A model generated the notes under the pieces. That model ran no database searches and was not told where the DNA came from. It saw only the letters and a list, made by a program, of their open reading frames with translations. Shown here piece after piece: positions 45,208 to 53,348 of a stretch of DNA of 64,000 nt. Both the position numbers and the translations under genes were made by a program. The stretch comes from JAJDXO01 sp965213765 (lineage in GTDB: Bacteria > Pseudomonadota > Alphaproteobacteria > Rhodospirillales > UBA2165): the NCBI GenBank assembly GCA_965213765.1, contig OZ243926.1, positions 2,914,001 to 2,978,000 of the forward strand. Direction: 5' to 3'. Positions within the stretch are counted from its first letter, which is position 1. Every line of letters begins with the position of its first letter.

Positions 45208-45240
45208 AATCAAAAGGGGGCCGCCGTCCGGGCCGCCCCC
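45208..45240 (-). terminator. Hairpin between rplT and pheS
   Basis: Read on the minus strand, a G5C/GC5 stem with a GC-rich interior (plus-strand 45216-45240) is followed by ttttgattt. It could partly terminate the ribosomal-protein transcript or attenuate pheST. No Phe-rich leader ORF is present. Confidence 0.6.
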
Positions 45241-45268
45241 TTCCAAAAAATCTCTGTTCGATCCTGCT

Positions 45269-45634
45269 TTAAGCAGTGCTGGCGAGGGCGGCCTGGGCCT
45301 GTTCAACCAAGCTTTTAAACGAATCCGGCTCCCGGATGGCGAGATCGGACAGCACCCTGCGGTCGATCTCGATCCCGGCCTTCGAGAGGCCGTTCATGAA
45401 CTGGGAATAGGTCAGGCCGTGCAGACGGGCGCCGGCATTGATCCGCTGGATCCACAGGCGGCGGAACGAGCGCTTCTTGGTCCGGCGGTCCCGGTAGGCG
45501 TACTGCAGCGCCTTTTCGGTCCGCTGTTTGGCGAGACGAAAGTTGTTGCTGCTCCGGCCCTGATAGCCCTTGGCCCGGGCGACGACTTTCTTGCGCCGGG
45601 CTCGGCTGGCGACGGCGGGTCTGGACCGCGACAT
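45269..45634 (-). CDS. rplT: 50S ribosomal protein L20
   Basis: This 121-residue ribosomal protein nucleates 50S assembly. The sequence MSRSRPAVASRARRKKVVARAKGYQGRSSNNFRLAKQ and the ending region NGLSKAGIEIDRRVLSDLAI are characteristic. It lies two bases after the rpmI stop in the standard rpmI-rplT order. Confidence 0.97.
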   Translation of the reverse strand: MSRSRPAVASRARRKKVVARAKGYQGRSSNNFRLAKQRTEKALQYAYRDRRTKKRSFRRLWIQRINAGARLHGLTYSQFMNGLSKAGIEIDRRVLSDLAIREPDSFKSLVEQAQAALASTA

Positions 45635-45636
45635 GT

Positions 45637-45843
45637 TTATTTCCCCCGGTTATACGGCATGTAGGCGCTGATGATCTTCGCATCGGCATCGGCCATGATC
45701 ATGGTGCCCCGGGCCTTGCGTTTCATCTTCTGGGTGCGCTTGCGCAGATTGTGACGCTTGAATGCCGGGCTGCCCTTGATCTTTCCGGTGCCCGTGCGGG
45801 AGAAGCGCTTCTTGGCGCTGGATTTGGTCTTCAGCTTGGGCAT
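45637..45843 (-). CDS. rpmI: 50S ribosomal protein L35
   Basis: This 68-residue basic protein of the large subunit begins MPKLKTKSSAKKRFSRTGTGKIK, which fixes the ATG at 45843. A gaggat site precedes it. In most bacteria infC lies directly upstream; here infC is 7.6 kb away, so rpmI-rplT probably has its own promoter in 45844-45960. Confidence 0.96.
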   Translation of the reverse strand: MPKLKTKSSAKKRFSRTGTGKIKGSPAFKRHNLRKRTQKMKRKARGTMIMADADAKIISAYMPYNRGK

Positions 45844-45991
45844 TTCCTCATCCTCGTTTGAGTTTTCTGTGAGCGTCCGGCATGCCCTCGGATCAAACAT
45901 CCGGCCGTTTCGCTCGGCGAAGGCGCGGTTTATAGCGGCGGCGCCCCGGGATTGCAAGGGGTGGGGCGTAATTCAGGTCCCACAGAAAGCG

Positions 45992-46018
45992 CCGCCCCGC
46001 CGCGGAACGACGGGGCGG
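45992..46018 (-). terminator. Possible terminator after the GNAT toxin gene
   Basis: An 8-bp GC-only stem (ccgccccg / cggggcgg) with an 11-base loop lies 43 bases past the toxin stop. It is followed on the minus strand by gctttctg, a poor T-run. Confidence 0.4.
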
Positions 46019-46060
46019 AGTCTCAGGCGGTAAGTGCGGGCGGTCCCGGGTGCGTTGCGC

Positions 46061-46579
46061 CTATCTCTTTGGGCCTTGCAGGGCGGCATGCCCGAGAGGA
46101 AGGAACAGGCGCATTGGGTCGTCGGTGAGCGGAACAAAGCCGAATCTTTCGTAGAAACGTTTGGCGTCGTCGTTTGCGGCATCCACGATCAGGGCGTGCA
46201 TGGCCACGGTGTCACCGGCGCCGACGGTACGCGTGACCGCATCGGCGAGAAGCATGCGTCCGAAGCCGCGTCCGTGCGCGGAGCGGTCGACCGCCAGCCG
46301 GCCGATCAGGGCGCAGGGCACGGGATGGCGCGGCAGATTCCGGGAAAGTTGTTCAGGCAGCGAGGCGAGATCGATGGACAGGGCGCTTAGGGTGTAGAAG
46401 CCGAGGACGGTATCGGCTTCGCCAGCGACGCAGACGAACACCCGGGCGATCCGGCGCCGGACGTCTTGGCCGGCTTGGCGCGCCAGATAACGGTCCAGCT
46501 CGGGAAGTCCGCAGGAGAAGGCCGCCCGGTCGTGCCGTCTTCCGAGCGGCTCGATCGTGAGGGCGTCGGACCCGGTCAA
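46061..46579 (-). CDS. GNAT acetyltransferase toxin
   Basis: This 172-residue GNAT protein pairs with a DUF1778 antitoxin, as in TacAT/AtaRT systems where the toxin acetylates charged tRNA. GNAT features are FYTLSALSID, the acetyl-CoA loop HGRGFGRMLLADA and NDDAKRFYERFGFVPL, which carries the conserved Tyr. Its ATG overlaps the antitoxin stop (ATGA), typical of co-translated pairs. It opens TIEPLGRRHDRAAFSCGLPELDRYLARQA, a strong match to this toxin class. Confidence 0.9.
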   Translation of the reverse strand: MTGSDALTIEPLGRRHDRAAFSCGLPELDRYLARQAGQDVRRRIARVFVCVAGEADTVLGFYTLSALSIDLASLPEQLSRNLPRHPVPCALIGRLAVDRSAHGRGFGRMLLADAVTRTVGAGDTVAMHALIVDAANDDAKRFYERFGFVPLTDDPMRLFLPLGHAALQGPKR

Positions 46580-46863
46580 CGCGAATCGACGCGCCGGGCG
46601 TACTCCTCCAGGGCTGCGCGGAGGCGGTCGTTGGGCGGCGGCGGATCGGAGAGTGCATCGAAGAACCGCGTCGCATCCTCGCGGGCGAGCGCGACGGTCT
46701 CGTGACGGCGAACGGTCTTCTCCGCGCTCTCGAGCGCGCTGGACACGATGAAGGCACTGACGGTCTTGCCTTCGACACGGGCCGCCTGCTCAATGCGCCG
46801 CTTCGCAGTTTCGCTGAGCCTCAGATTGATGCGCTCGCGTCGGACCGTGTCTGCCTGAGCCAT
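46576..46863 (-). CDS. DUF1778 ribbon-helix-helix antitoxin
   Basis: This 95-residue antitoxin binds and neutralises the GNAT toxin and represses the operon. The N-terminal RHH segment is RERINLRLSETAKRRIEQAARVEGKTVSAFIVSSALE. The C-terminal tail ATRFFDALSDPPPPNDRLRAALEEYARR resembles the toxin-wrapping region of TacA-type antitoxins. The start MAQADTVRRE at 46863 follows a good aggaaa site. A palindrome overlaps the ribosome-binding region. Confidence 0.9.
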   Translation of the reverse strand: MAQADTVRRERINLRLSETAKRRIEQAARVEGKTVSAFIVSSALESAEKTVRRHETVALAREDATRFFDALSDPPPPNDRLRAALEEYARRVDSR

Positions 46864-46872
46864 GATTTCCTC

Positions 46873-46887
46873 TCCATTACGAATGGA
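46873..46887. promoter_or_regulatory. Putative toxin-antitoxin operator
   Basis: tccattacgaatgga is a perfect 6-bp-arm palindrome with a 3-base centre. It lies ten bases before the antitoxin start, overlapping its ribosome-binding site. The size and location fit an RHH-type operator. Confidence 0.55.
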
Positions 46888-47127
46888 AATGTACGTCGCT
46901 TCGGTGCCTATTGCAAGACTGGGAAGCATTCTTTGACGGCGGGATGCGAGCCAAGGAACGATAGCATCGCGTTGAAGTCGGCTGGAGGCCGGATCTTCCA
47001 TGCGAGCGAAACACAAACCTGTTTTCACCAATGTACCAACAGGTTATCGCGAACACGCCGCCGAACGCCGCGTCGCGTCATCGTGTGTCTTCAATACCCT
47101 TATGCCCGGACTTATTCCGTGGCCGGG

Positions 47128-47597
47128 TTATTGCGCGGCCGCCAGGGGGCCAGTGCGGGGCTCTTGGCCCGGCAGCTGAAAATGGATGTCATGGGCATCC
47201 GAGATACGGATGACCTCGTGCGCGTCGGCGACATTGTGGAGCGCCTTGAAGAGATCAAACAGCTTGTTGGCCGGTTCCGCCCAGAAAACCCCTTTCACCG
47301 TCTCGCCGCTATTGTTGAACAGGGCGTGGGTCGAGTACCTGGGAAACGGAAGCACCTCGCCCGCGCCTGCAACAAACTCTTTGCCATCGAGGATCATCTG
47401 GAGTTCGCCCTCGGTGATGTAGAGAAATTCATCCTGGGCGGAATGTAGCTCTCCTCGGGCATGATGGCTTCCCACCAGATCGCCTTTTCGTCCACCTGTT
47501 TGGGAATGTAGATCTGTCCCATCACGTTCCACACCATCCCGCCGACGGGCTTCGCCTCGTTGACGATCCGGTCGATGTCCCGCGCACTAACACTCAT
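47128..47597 (-). pseudogene. Cupin-domain protein gene with a frameshift
   Basis: The N-terminal frame (from 47597) reads MSVSARDIDRIVNEAKPVGGMVWNVMGQIYIPKQVDEKAIWW...PEESYIPP. The remainder, QDEFLYITEGELQMILDGKEFVAGAGEVLPFPRYSTHALFNNSGE, lies in another frame. One extra base at about 47436-47438 (a GGG run) would join them as a continuous beta-barrel cupin of about 155 residues. So it is a single-base deletion, either a true lesion or an assembly error. Its start is two bases after the sulfatase stop, indicating an operon. Confidence 0.75.
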
Positions 47598-47599
47598 GA

Positions 47600-49291
47600 T
47601 CAGTCTTCTCCGCGAAGTTTCTTCTGCGCTTTGGCCCAAACCGGGTTGAACGCCGCAAATATGGGGCGATCCTGCCACGCTGCGGTGGCTTTCTCCAAAT
47701 CATCCCGGTCATAGTAGCCGATCAGAATGCCGGCCTCGGTAATGTTTCGCTGGACATCGACGGTTTCCAGCATGCCGTCGGTTACGGTCACCCGGTGCCG
47801 GGGTTTCATCGCCCAGTCGAAGAGCAGGTCCTTCAGCCGCGCGCGCTCGGCCTCGTAGGCCGGGTCGGCGCCCAAATCCCTCAGTTCCCGGGGATCTTCC
47901 TTCAGGTCGAACAGCATCGGCCGGTATTCGCCGCAGTCGACATATTTGAACCGGCCATCAAACACCATGCGCAGCCAGCAATCCCTGGGTTTCGTACCCA
48001 GCGCGCGCCGGGGATCCATGAACGCGTAGTCGTATTCGCTGATGACATAGCGCCGCCAGCCGTCCGGCGTTTCGCCGTGCAGCAGCGGGGTCAGGGAGCG
48101 GCCGTCGAAAATATGAGGTTGGGGGAACCCGCCGATGGCTTCGACGAAAGTCGGCGCGAGGTCGATCGCCTCGACCAACGCATCGCTTGCCGACCCACGG
48201 GTCGCGTCGGCCTCCGGCGACGGGTCATGGACGATGAGCGGAATTCGGACGCTGGGTTGGTGGAACAGGTCCTTTTCGCCCATCCAGTGATCGCCGAGGT
48301 AGTCGCCGTGATCCGAGGTAAAGACGATCATCGTATCGTCTATCCGCCCGCGCTCCTTGAGTGCTTCAAGCAGGCGGCCGATCTCGTCATCGATCTGTTT
48401 GATCATGCCCATGTAGCCGGGAAGCACCGCATCGCGGACCGTATCCCGCGACATGGTCCGTGACACGCGCTGGTCGATGAACGCGCCGAAGACCGGATGC
48501 GGGTCCTGTTTCTCCTCGTCGCCGCGGACGACCGGGTAGGTGTCTTCGGGGCCGTACATGGCCGCATAGGGGGCCGGCGCCATGTAGGGCCAGTGCGGCT
48601 TGATGTAGGAGAGGTGGAGGCAGAAGGGCTCGTCTCCCGCATCGTCCAGGAAGTCGATGGCGCGTCCGGTTATGTACGCGGTTTCGGAATGCTCGGCCGG
48701 AATCCGCGCCGGTTTGTTCGAGTTTTCCAGATACCAGCCGGACAGCAGTTCGCCGTCCGGACCTTCCGCCGAGTTCGCCCAATCCTCCCATGGATTGTCG
48801 GCCTCGAAGCCGTGATCGCGAAGATACTGATTGTATCTGGGGTTGGGATCGTGACTTGAGCTGGGGTGGACGCCGTCGTCCCGCTCAAACGGCTCGAAGC
48901 CGCATTCGGCCGCCAGCACGCCTTCGTCGGAATGAAGATCGATCCCCAGGCGTGCCATCCCGGCATAGTCGGCACGCATGTGAGTCTTGCCGACCAGCGC
49001 GGTGCGGATACCGCGGGGCCGCAGATGGTCGCCGATGGTCTGTTCGCCGATCCTGAGCGGGACGAAATTCCAGCTGGCGCCATGGGAATTCACATACCGG
49101 CCGGTATAAAAACTCATGCGCGACGCACCGCACACCGGGGACTGACAATAGGCGCTGTCGAACCGCACGCCGCGGGCGGCGAGTCCGTCGATGTTCGGGG
49201 TGTCCAGTTTCGGGTGGCCGTAGCAGGACAGGTAATCCCAGCGAAGCTGGTCGCACATGATGAATAGTATGTTCCTGACCGCGCCCATCAC
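47600..49291 (-). CDS. Sulfatase-family hydrolase (formylglycine-dependent)
   Basis: This is a 563-residue member of the sulfatase/alkaline-phosphatase superfamily. The nucleophile region is SPVCGASRMSFYTGRY, in which C54 of C-x-A-S-R would be converted to formylglycine. Metal ligands are in ILFIMCDQLRWDYLSCYGHPKLDTPNID (Asp near 14) and FTSDHGDYLGDHWMGEKDL. The C-terminal part resembles phosphonate monoester hydrolase/phosphodiesterase-type members, so sulfate ester, phosphonate ester and phosphodiester are all possible substrates. It is cytosolic, without a signal peptide. It is the middle gene of a Gfo/Idh-sulfatase-cupin operon. Confidence 0.88.
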   Translation of the reverse strand: MMGAVRNILFIMCDQLRWDYLSCYGHPKLDTPNIDGLAARGVRFDSAYCQSPVCGASRMSFYTGRYVNSHGASWNFVPLRIGEQTIGDHLRPRGIRTALVGKTHMRADYAGMARLGIDLHSDEGVLAAECGFEPFERDDGVHPSSSHDPNPRYNQYLRDHGFEADNPWEDWANSAEGPDGELLSGWYLENSNKPARIPAEHSETAYITGRAIDFLDDAGDEPFCLHLSYIKPHWPYMAPAPYAAMYGPEDTYPVVRGDEEKQDPHPVFGAFIDQRVSRTMSRDTVRDAVLPGYMGMIKQIDDEIGRLLEALKERGRIDDTMIVFTSDHGDYLGDHWMGEKDLFHQPSVRIPLIVHDPSPEADATRGSASDALVEAIDLAPTFVEAIGGFPQPHIFDGRSLTPLLHGETPDGWRRYVISEYDYAFMDPRRALGTKPRDCWLRMVFDGRFKYVDCGEYRPMLFDLKEDPRELRDLGADPAYEAERARLKDLLFDWAMKPRHRVTVTDGMLETVDVQRNITEAGILIGYYDRDDLEKATAAWQDRPIFAAFNPVWAKAQKKLRGED

Positions 49292-49298
49292 GCCGCTC

Positions 49299-50246
49299 CT
49301 ATCCGCTGAACGACTTTTCTATCCGGTCCAGGGTGCGCATGGCCGACAATCCCTGCGCCGCACTGCTGTCGGGCTCGCGGCCGTCGGCGATGGCGGCGAG
49401 GAATTCCCGGTCGGCGAGTTCGATGCCGTTGTCCGAAACCGCCACGTCGCTCAAATCGACGGGGTTCTCGTTGCCGTCCACCAGATCGTCATAGCGGGCG
49501 ATATACGTGCCGTTATCGCAGATGTAGCGGAAGAAGGTGCCCAGGGGCCCGTCGTTGTTGAACGATAGGGACAATGTGCAGATGGCCTGGTTCGCCGCTT
49601 TCAGCCCGATGCACATGTCCATGGCGATGCCGAGTTCCGGGTGAGGCGGCCCCTGTAGCCCGAAGCACTCGGTCGCCTCGCCGCCGGTCTGATACTGGAA
49701 CAGATCCACCGTGTGGCAGGCATGATGCCATAGCAGGTGATCGGTCCAGGTGCGGGGCTTCCCTTCGGCGTTGATGTTGGTGCGCCGGAAGAAGAAGGTC
49801 TGCACATCCAGTTGCTGAAGGGTCAGTTCCCCGGCCCTGATGCGGTTGTGGACCCACTGATGGCTCGGGTTGAACCGCCGCACATGGTCGACCATGGCGA
49901 CCAGGCCGGTTTCCTGCTGGACGCGAGCGATGTCCTCGGCGTCTTTCAGGCTGTCGGCCATGGGAATTTCGATCATCACATGCTTGCCGGCGCGCATGGC
50001 GGCGATGGCTTGTTCGGCATGCAACTGGGTAGGGGTCGCCAGGATCACCGCATCGACATCGTCTCGGGCAAGGCTGTCCCCGAGATCCCTGGTCCAGTGG
50101 CCGATGCCCCGGTCCATGGCGAAACCTTCGATATCGTCCGGCTCGCCGCCGACGACGGAGGTGACCTCCACGCCGTCGATCACGCCGAGGGCATCCAGAT
50201 GCTTGCGCCCGAAGGCGCCCGGCGCGCCGGCAACGCAAATTTTCAT
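49299..50246 (-). CDS. Gfo/Idh/MocA-family oxidoreductase
   Basis: This is a 315-residue NAD(P)-dependent dehydrogenase. The Rossmann start is MKICVAGAPGAFGRKHLDALG; note that the second Gly position reads APGAFG. The hallmark EKP Lys site is replaced by MIEIPMADSLKD, so the usual catalytic Lys is missing and the enzyme may act differently or non-catalytically. The C-terminal domain includes WHHACHTVDLFQYQTGGEA. It precedes the sulfatase gene by seven bases, so they form one operon. Confidence 0.85.
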   Translation of the reverse strand: MKICVAGAPGAFGRKHLDALGVIDGVEVTSVVGGEPDDIEGFAMDRGIGHWTRDLGDSLARDDVDAVILATPTQLHAEQAIAAMRAGKHVMIEIPMADSLKDAEDIARVQQETGLVAMVDHVRRFNPSHQWVHNRIRAGELTLQQLDVQTFFFRRTNINAEGKPRTWTDHLLWHHACHTVDLFQYQTGGEATECFGLQGPPHPELGIAMDMCIGLKAANQAICTLSLSFNNDGPLGTFFRYICDNGTYIARYDDLVDGNENPVDLSDVAVSDNGIELADREFLAAIADGREPDSSAAQGLSAMRTLDRIEKSFSG

Positions 50247-50319
50247 ATTTGTGCCTCTGATCGCGGTCTGCGGGATAGCGGGATGATCAGGGATGAGCGT
50301 ACCAATGGCCAGCGGGGAA

Positions 50320-50790
50320 TCATCGTGCCGCGCCGCCTGTCAGCATGGTGTCCACATTCCCGACGACCCGCTGTAGAAGCTCGTTGAGGTGACTCCGGTC
50401 GGACTCGGAAAAGTTTCTTAAGAGTAGTTCTTCCCGGGTAAGGGCGAATGAAGCCAGCCCGTCGTGAATCCGGATTCCTTGAACGGTCAGATCAACCAGG
50501 GAGCGTCGCCGGTCGCGCGAGTCGTCGGAGCGCGAAATGAAGCCCCGCTTTTCCAACCGGCTGATGGCACGGCTGGTGCCGCCGCGATCCATGGCGATAC
50601 GGTCGGCCACGTCATTGATCGTGGAGCGCCCCTCGGCGCCTAAAATCAAGATCACTCTCAACTCCCGCAGATCCAGGTCATGTGGACGGGCACCTTCACG
50701 GAGCGCATGGAGGGAAATCTTGTTCCCCAAGGTCTGAATCAAGGAGGGGAGGTGTTGGTCGAGCTCCAGGGGATGTTGAGGTTTGGACAT
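50320..50790 (-). CDS. MarR-family transcription regulator
   Basis: This 156-residue winged-helix regulator has its core LRELRVILILGAEGRSTINDVADRIAMDRGGTSRAISRLEKRGFISRSDDSRDRRRSLVDLT (about 50-115), which matches the MarR wing and recognition helix. The start MSKPQHPLEL at 50790 is preferred to an upstream Met whose codons come from the AT-rich control region. It is divergent from the P450 gene across a 41-bp palindrome, so it probably represses both. Confidence 0.9.
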   Translation of the reverse strand: MSKPQHPLELDQHLPSLIQTLGNKISLHALREGARPHDLDLRELRVILILGAEGRSTINDVADRIAMDRGGTSRAISRLEKRGFISRSDDSRDRRRSLVDLTVQGIRIHDGLASFALTREELLLRNFSESDRSHLNELLQRVVGNVDTMLTGGAAR

Positions 50791-50831
50791 GCCGGCCGCA
50801 TTCAACTGAGACAACGGAACCACAAAAACAT

Positions 50832-50872
50832 TATATATATGATAAGTCAATATTTGACATATCATATATATA
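50832..50872. promoter_or_regulatory. 41-bp AT-rich palindrome, probable MarR operator
   Basis: The sequence is symmetric around tat (50851-50853): gtcaa/ttgac, then gata/tatc, then alternating ta runs out to 50832 and 50872. Only one internal pair mismatches. It sits between the MarR and P450 starts, overlapping likely promoters of both. Confidence 0.75.
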
Positions 50873-50919
50873 TCGGATAGGTTCTCGAAATTCCGTGCCT
50901 GAATGCGGGAGGCCAGAAA

Positions 50920-52245
50920 ATGTCCAACGACCTCAATCTCGGAATGTTTCAGTCAACGCCGAAAGAGCTTGATGCCGAGTCCGATGCGCACACCCGCTGC
51001 CCGGTAACGGGGATGGCGGTCGAGTTCGAACCGTTCGACGACGCCTATGTGGCCAATCCGTTCGCGTTCTTCAGCAAAGCGCGGTCGGACGAGCCCATAT
51101 TCTATGATCCAAAATCCGGCTACTGGGTCGTGACCAGGTACGACGAAATCGTCCGCGTATTTCGTGATCCCGAGACTTTTTCCGCCGCATTGGCGCGGCA
51201 CCCGGTAACGCCCTTGTGTCCTGCCGCCGCCGAGGTGCGCGACAGCCTCGACATCTCGGTGGAACCGTCCCTTGTGGACGAGGACCCGGAGACCCACCGG
51301 GCGCACCGCAAGGTCTTTGGAGACGCGTTTACGCCGAAACGTGTCGGCCAGGTCGAGACGCGGATCCGGTCAATCGTCAGCGGCTTCATCGACCGGTTTG
51401 CGGCCAAAGGTGAGGCCGATTTGGTTGCCGAGATGCTTTACGAGGTGCCTGCCTTGGCGATCTTCATCTTCCTGGGCGCGGACGATGATCATGCGGTGAG
51501 GGTGAAACAGCTGGGCTCGGCACGGGCCGTCGTCAATTGGGGGCGTCCCAGCGAGGCCGAGCAGGTCGCGATGATGCGTGACATGGGCGAGCACTGGGCG
51601 TTTACCAAAAAACTGGTCGATGACGCTTACCAGAACCCAGGCGACAATTATCTCGGCGACATGGTGCGTCTCCACCGGGCCGATCCGGATAAATTCACCA
51701 TCAACTACCTCTGCAACGTCATGTTCCTGATGCAGTTCGCGGGGCATGAGACCACGACCCAGGCCTCCGCCAACGGGATGCGGGCGCTGCTGGAGGATCG
51801 GGCACAGTGGGAGGCGCTGTGCAACGACCCTGCCCTGATCCCCAACGCGGTCGAGGAAATTCTCCGCTACGACTCCTCCATCTTCACCTGGAGACGCATT
51901 GCCGCCAAGGATGCCAGGATCGGGAACTTCGACGTTCCAAAAGGCGCCAAGATTCTGCTGGCGATCGGATCCGGCAGCCGGGACGATGCCGCGTTTGCCG
52001 ACGGCGACAAATTCGACATCCTGCGCAAACAGGAGAAAAAGCACCTGGCGTTCGGCAACGGGGCGCACTTCTGCATGGGCGCGCCGCTGGCACGGTTGGA
52101 AATGAAAATCATCCTCGAGGAACTAACCCGGCGGTTGCCGCATATGAGGCTCGTCCCCGGCCAGGAGTGGGAATACATCCCGACGCTGGCATTCCGGGGT
52201 ATCCAGCATCTGCGGATCGAATGGGATCCTAATCGGAACCCATAG
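50920..52245 (+). CDS. Cytochrome P450
   Basis: This is a 441-residue soluble bacterial P450 monooxygenase. The heme-ligand loop FGNGAHFCMGAPLAR has C385. The I-helix oxygen-activation motif is AGHETTT (274-280) and the K-helix ExxR is E313/R316. The C-terminal KIILEELTRRLP is usual. There is no membrane anchor, and no ferredoxin or reductase gene is adjacent, so electron partners are elsewhere. It is controlled by the divergent MarR gene. The substrate is unknown; the neighbouring PhyH and hydrolase suggest a catabolic route. Confidence 0.95.
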   Translation: MSNDLNLGMFQSTPKELDAESDAHTRCPVTGMAVEFEPFDDAYVANPFAFFSKARSDEPIFYDPKSGYWVVTRYDEIVRVFRDPETFSAALARHPVTPLCPAAAEVRDSLDISVEPSLVDEDPETHRAHRKVFGDAFTPKRVGQVETRIRSIVSGFIDRFAAKGEADLVAEMLYEVPALAIFIFLGADDDHAVRVKQLGSARAVVNWGRPSEAEQVAMMRDMGEHWAFTKKLVDDAYQNPGDNYLGDMVRLHRADPDKFTINYLCNVMFLMQFAGHETTTQASANGMRALLEDRAQWEALCNDPALIPNAVEEILRYDSSIFTWRRIAAKDARIGNFDVPKGAKILLAIGSGSRDDAAFADGDKFDILRKQEKKHLAFGNGAHFCMGAPLARLEMKIILEELTRRLPHMRLVPGQEWEYIPTLAFRGIQHLRIEWDPNRNP

Positions 52246-52269
52246 GGGCATGTCGACCGCGGGCATTGA

Positions 52270-53109
52270 TCAGGCCTGCCAGACCACCGGGAAGATGTCA
52301 TCGTTGACGGGCATCTCGCCGACCGGGAACATATCGTCCGACGTGCCGGGCACCTCGAAAACGGTGCGTTTGCCGTGCCACGTGGCGTCGCCGCCGAAAT
52401 AGCGGACCGAGATGGCGACCCTTGTCATATCGAGGGAGGCGTTCTTGCCGGATCCGTGCACCGCCATCGGGTGATGCACCAGACAGTCGCCCGCCTCCAT
52501 GTCCCAACTCAAGAACCGGTAGTCGGGATTGTCGAATTCCTTGTGGAAGGCGGGGCAGCGTTCAAAGGCCTCGGCCTCGGGCATGGCGAAGTTGCCCCGG
52601 GGTGTCGCCGGTTCCGGGTAATACATCTTGTTCCACTTGTGGGAGCCGCCGACATAGACGAGGCCGCTGTTTTCCCTGGGAGTCGGGGTCAGCGCAACCC
52701 AGACCGAGGCGACGTCCTCGCCATCGAAGGGCCAGAACGGCAAATCGTTGTGCCAGGCCGTCGGCGCCAGGGTGCCGGGCTCCTTGACGAAGAGCTGATC
52801 GTAGAAGAACCGCGCCTCGTCCACGCCCATCAGGGTCGCGGCGATCTCCGCCGCCGGCGAGCTCAGAGCGAAATTCCATATGTCCTTGTTCTCGCGCGAC
52901 ATATGTGTCGCGGCGACGAAGCGGCCGGGATCGTCCGCGTCACTCTGTTCATAGCGCATGCCACCCGGATTTACGTCGTTGCCGGTGCACACCGCCAGCA
53001 TGTGATCGATCCATTCCTGATCGAACTGGCCGCGAATGCAGACCACGCCGTCCTCGTCGTAGGTCCGCTTTTCGTCTTCGGTTATGGGATGCAGCAGGTC
53101 GCGGTTCAT
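52270..53109 (-). CDS. Phytanoyl-CoA dioxygenase (PhyH) family protein
   Basis: This is a 279-residue Fe(II)/2-oxoglutarate-dependent oxygenase. The metal triad is readable as H120-x-D122 (AWHNDLPFWPF) and H218 (HHPMAVHGSGKN). The 2OG-binding Arg is probably in MTRVAISVRYF. It converges with the P450 gene, 24 bases apart. The substrate is unknown. A gaggac site precedes the ATG. Confidence 0.9.
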   Translation of the reverse strand: MNRDLLHPITEDEKRTYDEDGVVCIRGQFDQEWIDHMLAVCTGNDVNPGGMRYEQSDADDPGRFVAATHMSRENKDIWNFALSSPAAEIAATLMGVDEARFFYDQLFVKEPGTLAPTAWHNDLPFWPFDGEDVASVWVALTPTPRENSGLVYVGGSHKWNKMYYPEPATPRGNFAMPEAEAFERCPAFHKEFDNPDYRFLSWDMEAGDCLVHHPMAVHGSGKNASLDMTRVAISVRYFGGDATWHGKRTVFEVPGTSDDMFPVGEMPVNDDIFPVVWQA

Positions 53110-53174
53110 CGTGTCCTCCCTTGCCCTGAATACTAGGCCAAAATGGGCGCGCGGTGAAAGGCGGGATCGTCGCC

Positions 53175-53348
53175 ATGAACCCCTCGGCCGTTCTCGGCAC
53201 GATCGGCGGCACCGTACCGCCGGCGGTGGCCGTTCCGTTCACCGCCAAGGACGCGGTGGTCTTTCTCAATCTCCCTGGTCCGGTGATCGTCGCCGGCGGC
53301 ACGCTGGCCACGTCCCGCCGACCCGAAGCGTCGGATGTCGGGCCGTGA
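53175..53348 (+). pseudogene. Fragment resembling the N-terminus of MotA/PomA
   Basis: A 57-codon frame reads MNPSAVLGTIGG at its start and AVVFLNLPGPVIVAGGTLATS further on. This is similar to the first helix and the FIDLPSLLIVVGGTLAAT motif of flagellar stator proteins. The rest of a stator gene is absent, and the frame ends early. It is probably a decayed remnant. The region 53110-53461 otherwise shows no gene. Confidence 0.35.

Noticed and set aside
45191..45268. Possible phenylalanine leader peptide before pheS
   Set aside because: A hairpin with T's is present, but no short ORF with Phe codons precedes it.
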